Assembly (NCBI GenBank): GCA_963575745.1
Contig: CAUYUJ010014171.1
Location: 1,140,186 to 1,204,185 of the forward strand
Reading direction: 5' to 3'
From: Prorocentrum cordatum
Taxonomy: Eukaryota; Sar; Dinophyceae; Prorocentrales; Prorocentraceae
DNA: 64,000 bases
This document shows, in pieces, positions 62,690 to 64,000 of this stretch. Position 1 is the first letter of the stretch; the number at the start of each line of letters is the position of its first letter. The notes under the pieces were generated by a model. That model made no database searches. It worked only from the letters and a program-made list of their open reading frames with translations, and was not told the DNA's origin. Both the position numbers and the translations under genes were made by a program.

Positions 62690-63970
62690 TTCAGGTTCGG
62701 TCCTTCAGCTTCCACTCGCTCCGCCCTTATTCCTTCGGCTCCCGTTCCTTCGGTTCCTATTCCTTCAGTCCTACTCCTTCAACTCTTACTCATGCAACTC
62801 TTATTTCTTGAATTCCATGTCCTCCAGCTCTTACTCCGTCAATGTATTTACGTTGGGCTCCTATTTGTTTGTTACATGTTGGATCTTCACGTTGAATGTT
62901 TGCATTGCAGTTTCACGCTGGTGTTTTGCAACGGATATTTGTTTGTTGGATCCTTCAACTCCTACTCCTTCAGCTGCTAACCCACTCAACTCCCGCCCAT
63001 TCAATCCTTCCTCCTTCAGTTCCAACTATTTCGGCTCCTACCCCACCGACTTGTTTTTGCGTTTGTTTGTATAGTTTTCCGATCCGTTACTACATTGGTT
63101 TTGTTACGCTGGACTTTACGTTTTTTTTTGTACCGTTGGTTTTTCACATTTGGATTTTACGTTGGATTTCCACGTTGGGTTTTCACGTTGGATCCTTCAG
63201 CTCCTACTCCTTCGGCCCCCCATTCCTTCAACTCATGTTCCTTTGACTCATATTCCTTCAACTCCAAGTCCTTCGGCTCAATGTCTACGTTGTTTTGTTT
63301 GATGTTTTACGTCGGACTGTTACGGTGGATGCCTACGTTGGGCTTTCGCGTTGGATGTTCACGTTGTTTTATGTTACGTTGTGTTGTGCGTTGGATTTCT
63401 ACTTTTGATGTTTACGTTGGATCTTTCAGCCCCTTCTCCTTCGGCCCCATCGGCTCCTACTCCTTCAACTCCTATTCCATAAATTCCAAGTCCTTCGGCT
63501 CCTACCCCTTCTATTCATGTGCGTTGGACTTTTACATCGGATTTGAGCGCTTGATTTTTTTCGCGCGGCTTTTACGTCGGAGTTTCACGTTGATTTGGGC
63601 GTTGGATTTTCACGTCGGGCTTTTACGTTGGATCCGTCAGCTCCAATTCCTGCGGCACCTGTCCCTTCAACTCCTACTCCGTCAATTCCTAGATTCCAGT
63701 TCTTTCGGCCCCTACTCCTTCAAATTATACGCGATGGGTTTTAACGTTGAGTTTTCACGTCCTTTGTTTCCGCTGGATTTTAACGCCCGGCTTGCGCTTT
63801 GGATCTTTACATGGGTTTTGTCGATTGGATGGTTGCGCCTGTTTTTGTTCGTTTGATCGTTCAGCCTCTCCCCCTTCGGCCTTTACTCCTTCGGCCCCAA
63901 CTCCTCCATCTCCCACTCCTCCAACTTCAACTCCTTCGTATCCCACTCCTTCAACTTATTTGCGCTTGAT
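62690..63970 (-). repeat. 15-bp minisatellite, reverse orientation, mixed with ACGTTGGAT repeats
   Basis: TTCGGCTCCTACTCCTTCAA and TTCAACTCCTACTCC words are the reverse complement of the array at 62155-62675. They are interleaved with blocks of ACGTTGGATTTTCACGTTGG and ACGTTGGATCCTTCA (62860-62960, 63110-63200, 63280-63430, 63530-63640, 63740-63830). Continues to near the window end. Confidence 0.85.
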
Positions 63971-64000
63971 ACTGTTGCGTTGGATTTCTACGTTGGTCTT

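Noticed and set aside
1-64000. tRNA, rRNA, snRNA or SL RNA genes
   Set aside because: I looked for conserved tRNA boxes, rRNA cores and further leader sequences with a downstream donor. None was recognisable beyond the integrated leader at 6587-6623, which lacks the donor GT of an SL RNA gene.

Overview
This window looks like accessory nuclear DNA of a dinoflagellate. The strongest evidence is at 6587-6608, where the sequence matches the 22-nt dinoflagellate trans-spliced leader (DinoSL). A truncated relict leader follows directly. Three further observations agree: very GC-rich DNA, dense microsatellites and minisatellites, and retroelement types common in these algae (LINEs with EEP nuclease, RT and zinc fingers; a tyrosine-recombinase retrotransposon with a methyltransferase-like domain). 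Genus and species cannot be read from the window. I recognise no intact host protein gene, tRNA or rRNA. Nearly all supported coding sequence belongs to retrotransposons, and most of it is broken by stops and frameshifts.

Layout, left to right. 1-6.6 kb is satellite DNA: a 102-bp tandem repeat, (GAT)n, (GGT)n, a 170-bp repeat and a long ACGC/ACAA microsatellite, plus one weak exon candidate near 4.3 kb. 6.59-12.83 kb is a full-length but inactive LINE (LINE-1w). Its order is 15-bp target duplication, DinoSL, relict SL, ORF1 (RanBP2-like finger and coiled coil), ORF2 (EEP nuclease, RT, RNase H, CCxxH finger), a 3' UTR with hairpins, poly(A), and target duplication. It sits inside the microsatellite. 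13.3-17.6 kb is simple and short-unit repeats with one more AT-rich patch that may be a gene remnant.

17.65-25.60 kb is a DIRS/PAT-like tyrosine-recombinase retrotransposon with split direct repeats A1...B1-A2-B2. It carries a gag-like ORF, RT, an RNase H that appears interrupted by a cytosine-methyltransferase-like domain, and a tyrosine recombinase. 26.4-31.8 kb is a decayed LINE (LINE-2w), followed to about 34 kb by broken coding sequence of unknown function. A short dispersed repeat cuts through this whole stretch.

35.4-50.0 kb is an array of about thirteen full or partial copies of a ~0.75-kb repeat (family R) in both orientations, separated by (CAA)n. A minus-strand LINE (LINE-3w, 43159-49160) is inserted in one R copy with a 13-bp target duplication. 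50.2-53.6 kb holds inverted copies of a minisatellite-bearing module and an EF-hand-like exon fragment. 54.4-57.2 kb is (GGA)n followed by an ORF1 resembling that of LINE-1w, with no ORF2. 57.2-64 kb is mostly unassigned, with a 150-bp MITE-like hairpin at 60.5 kb and a 15-bp minisatellite that reverses orientation near 62.69 kb.

The genes do not form a host pathway; they are machinery of independent retroelements layered into one another. The best candidates for something unusual are the LINE copy carrying a current and a relict spliced leader, the RNase H/methyltransferase arrangement, the motif LINE-3w repeats after two of its stop codons, and the introner-like short repeat in 27-34 kb.
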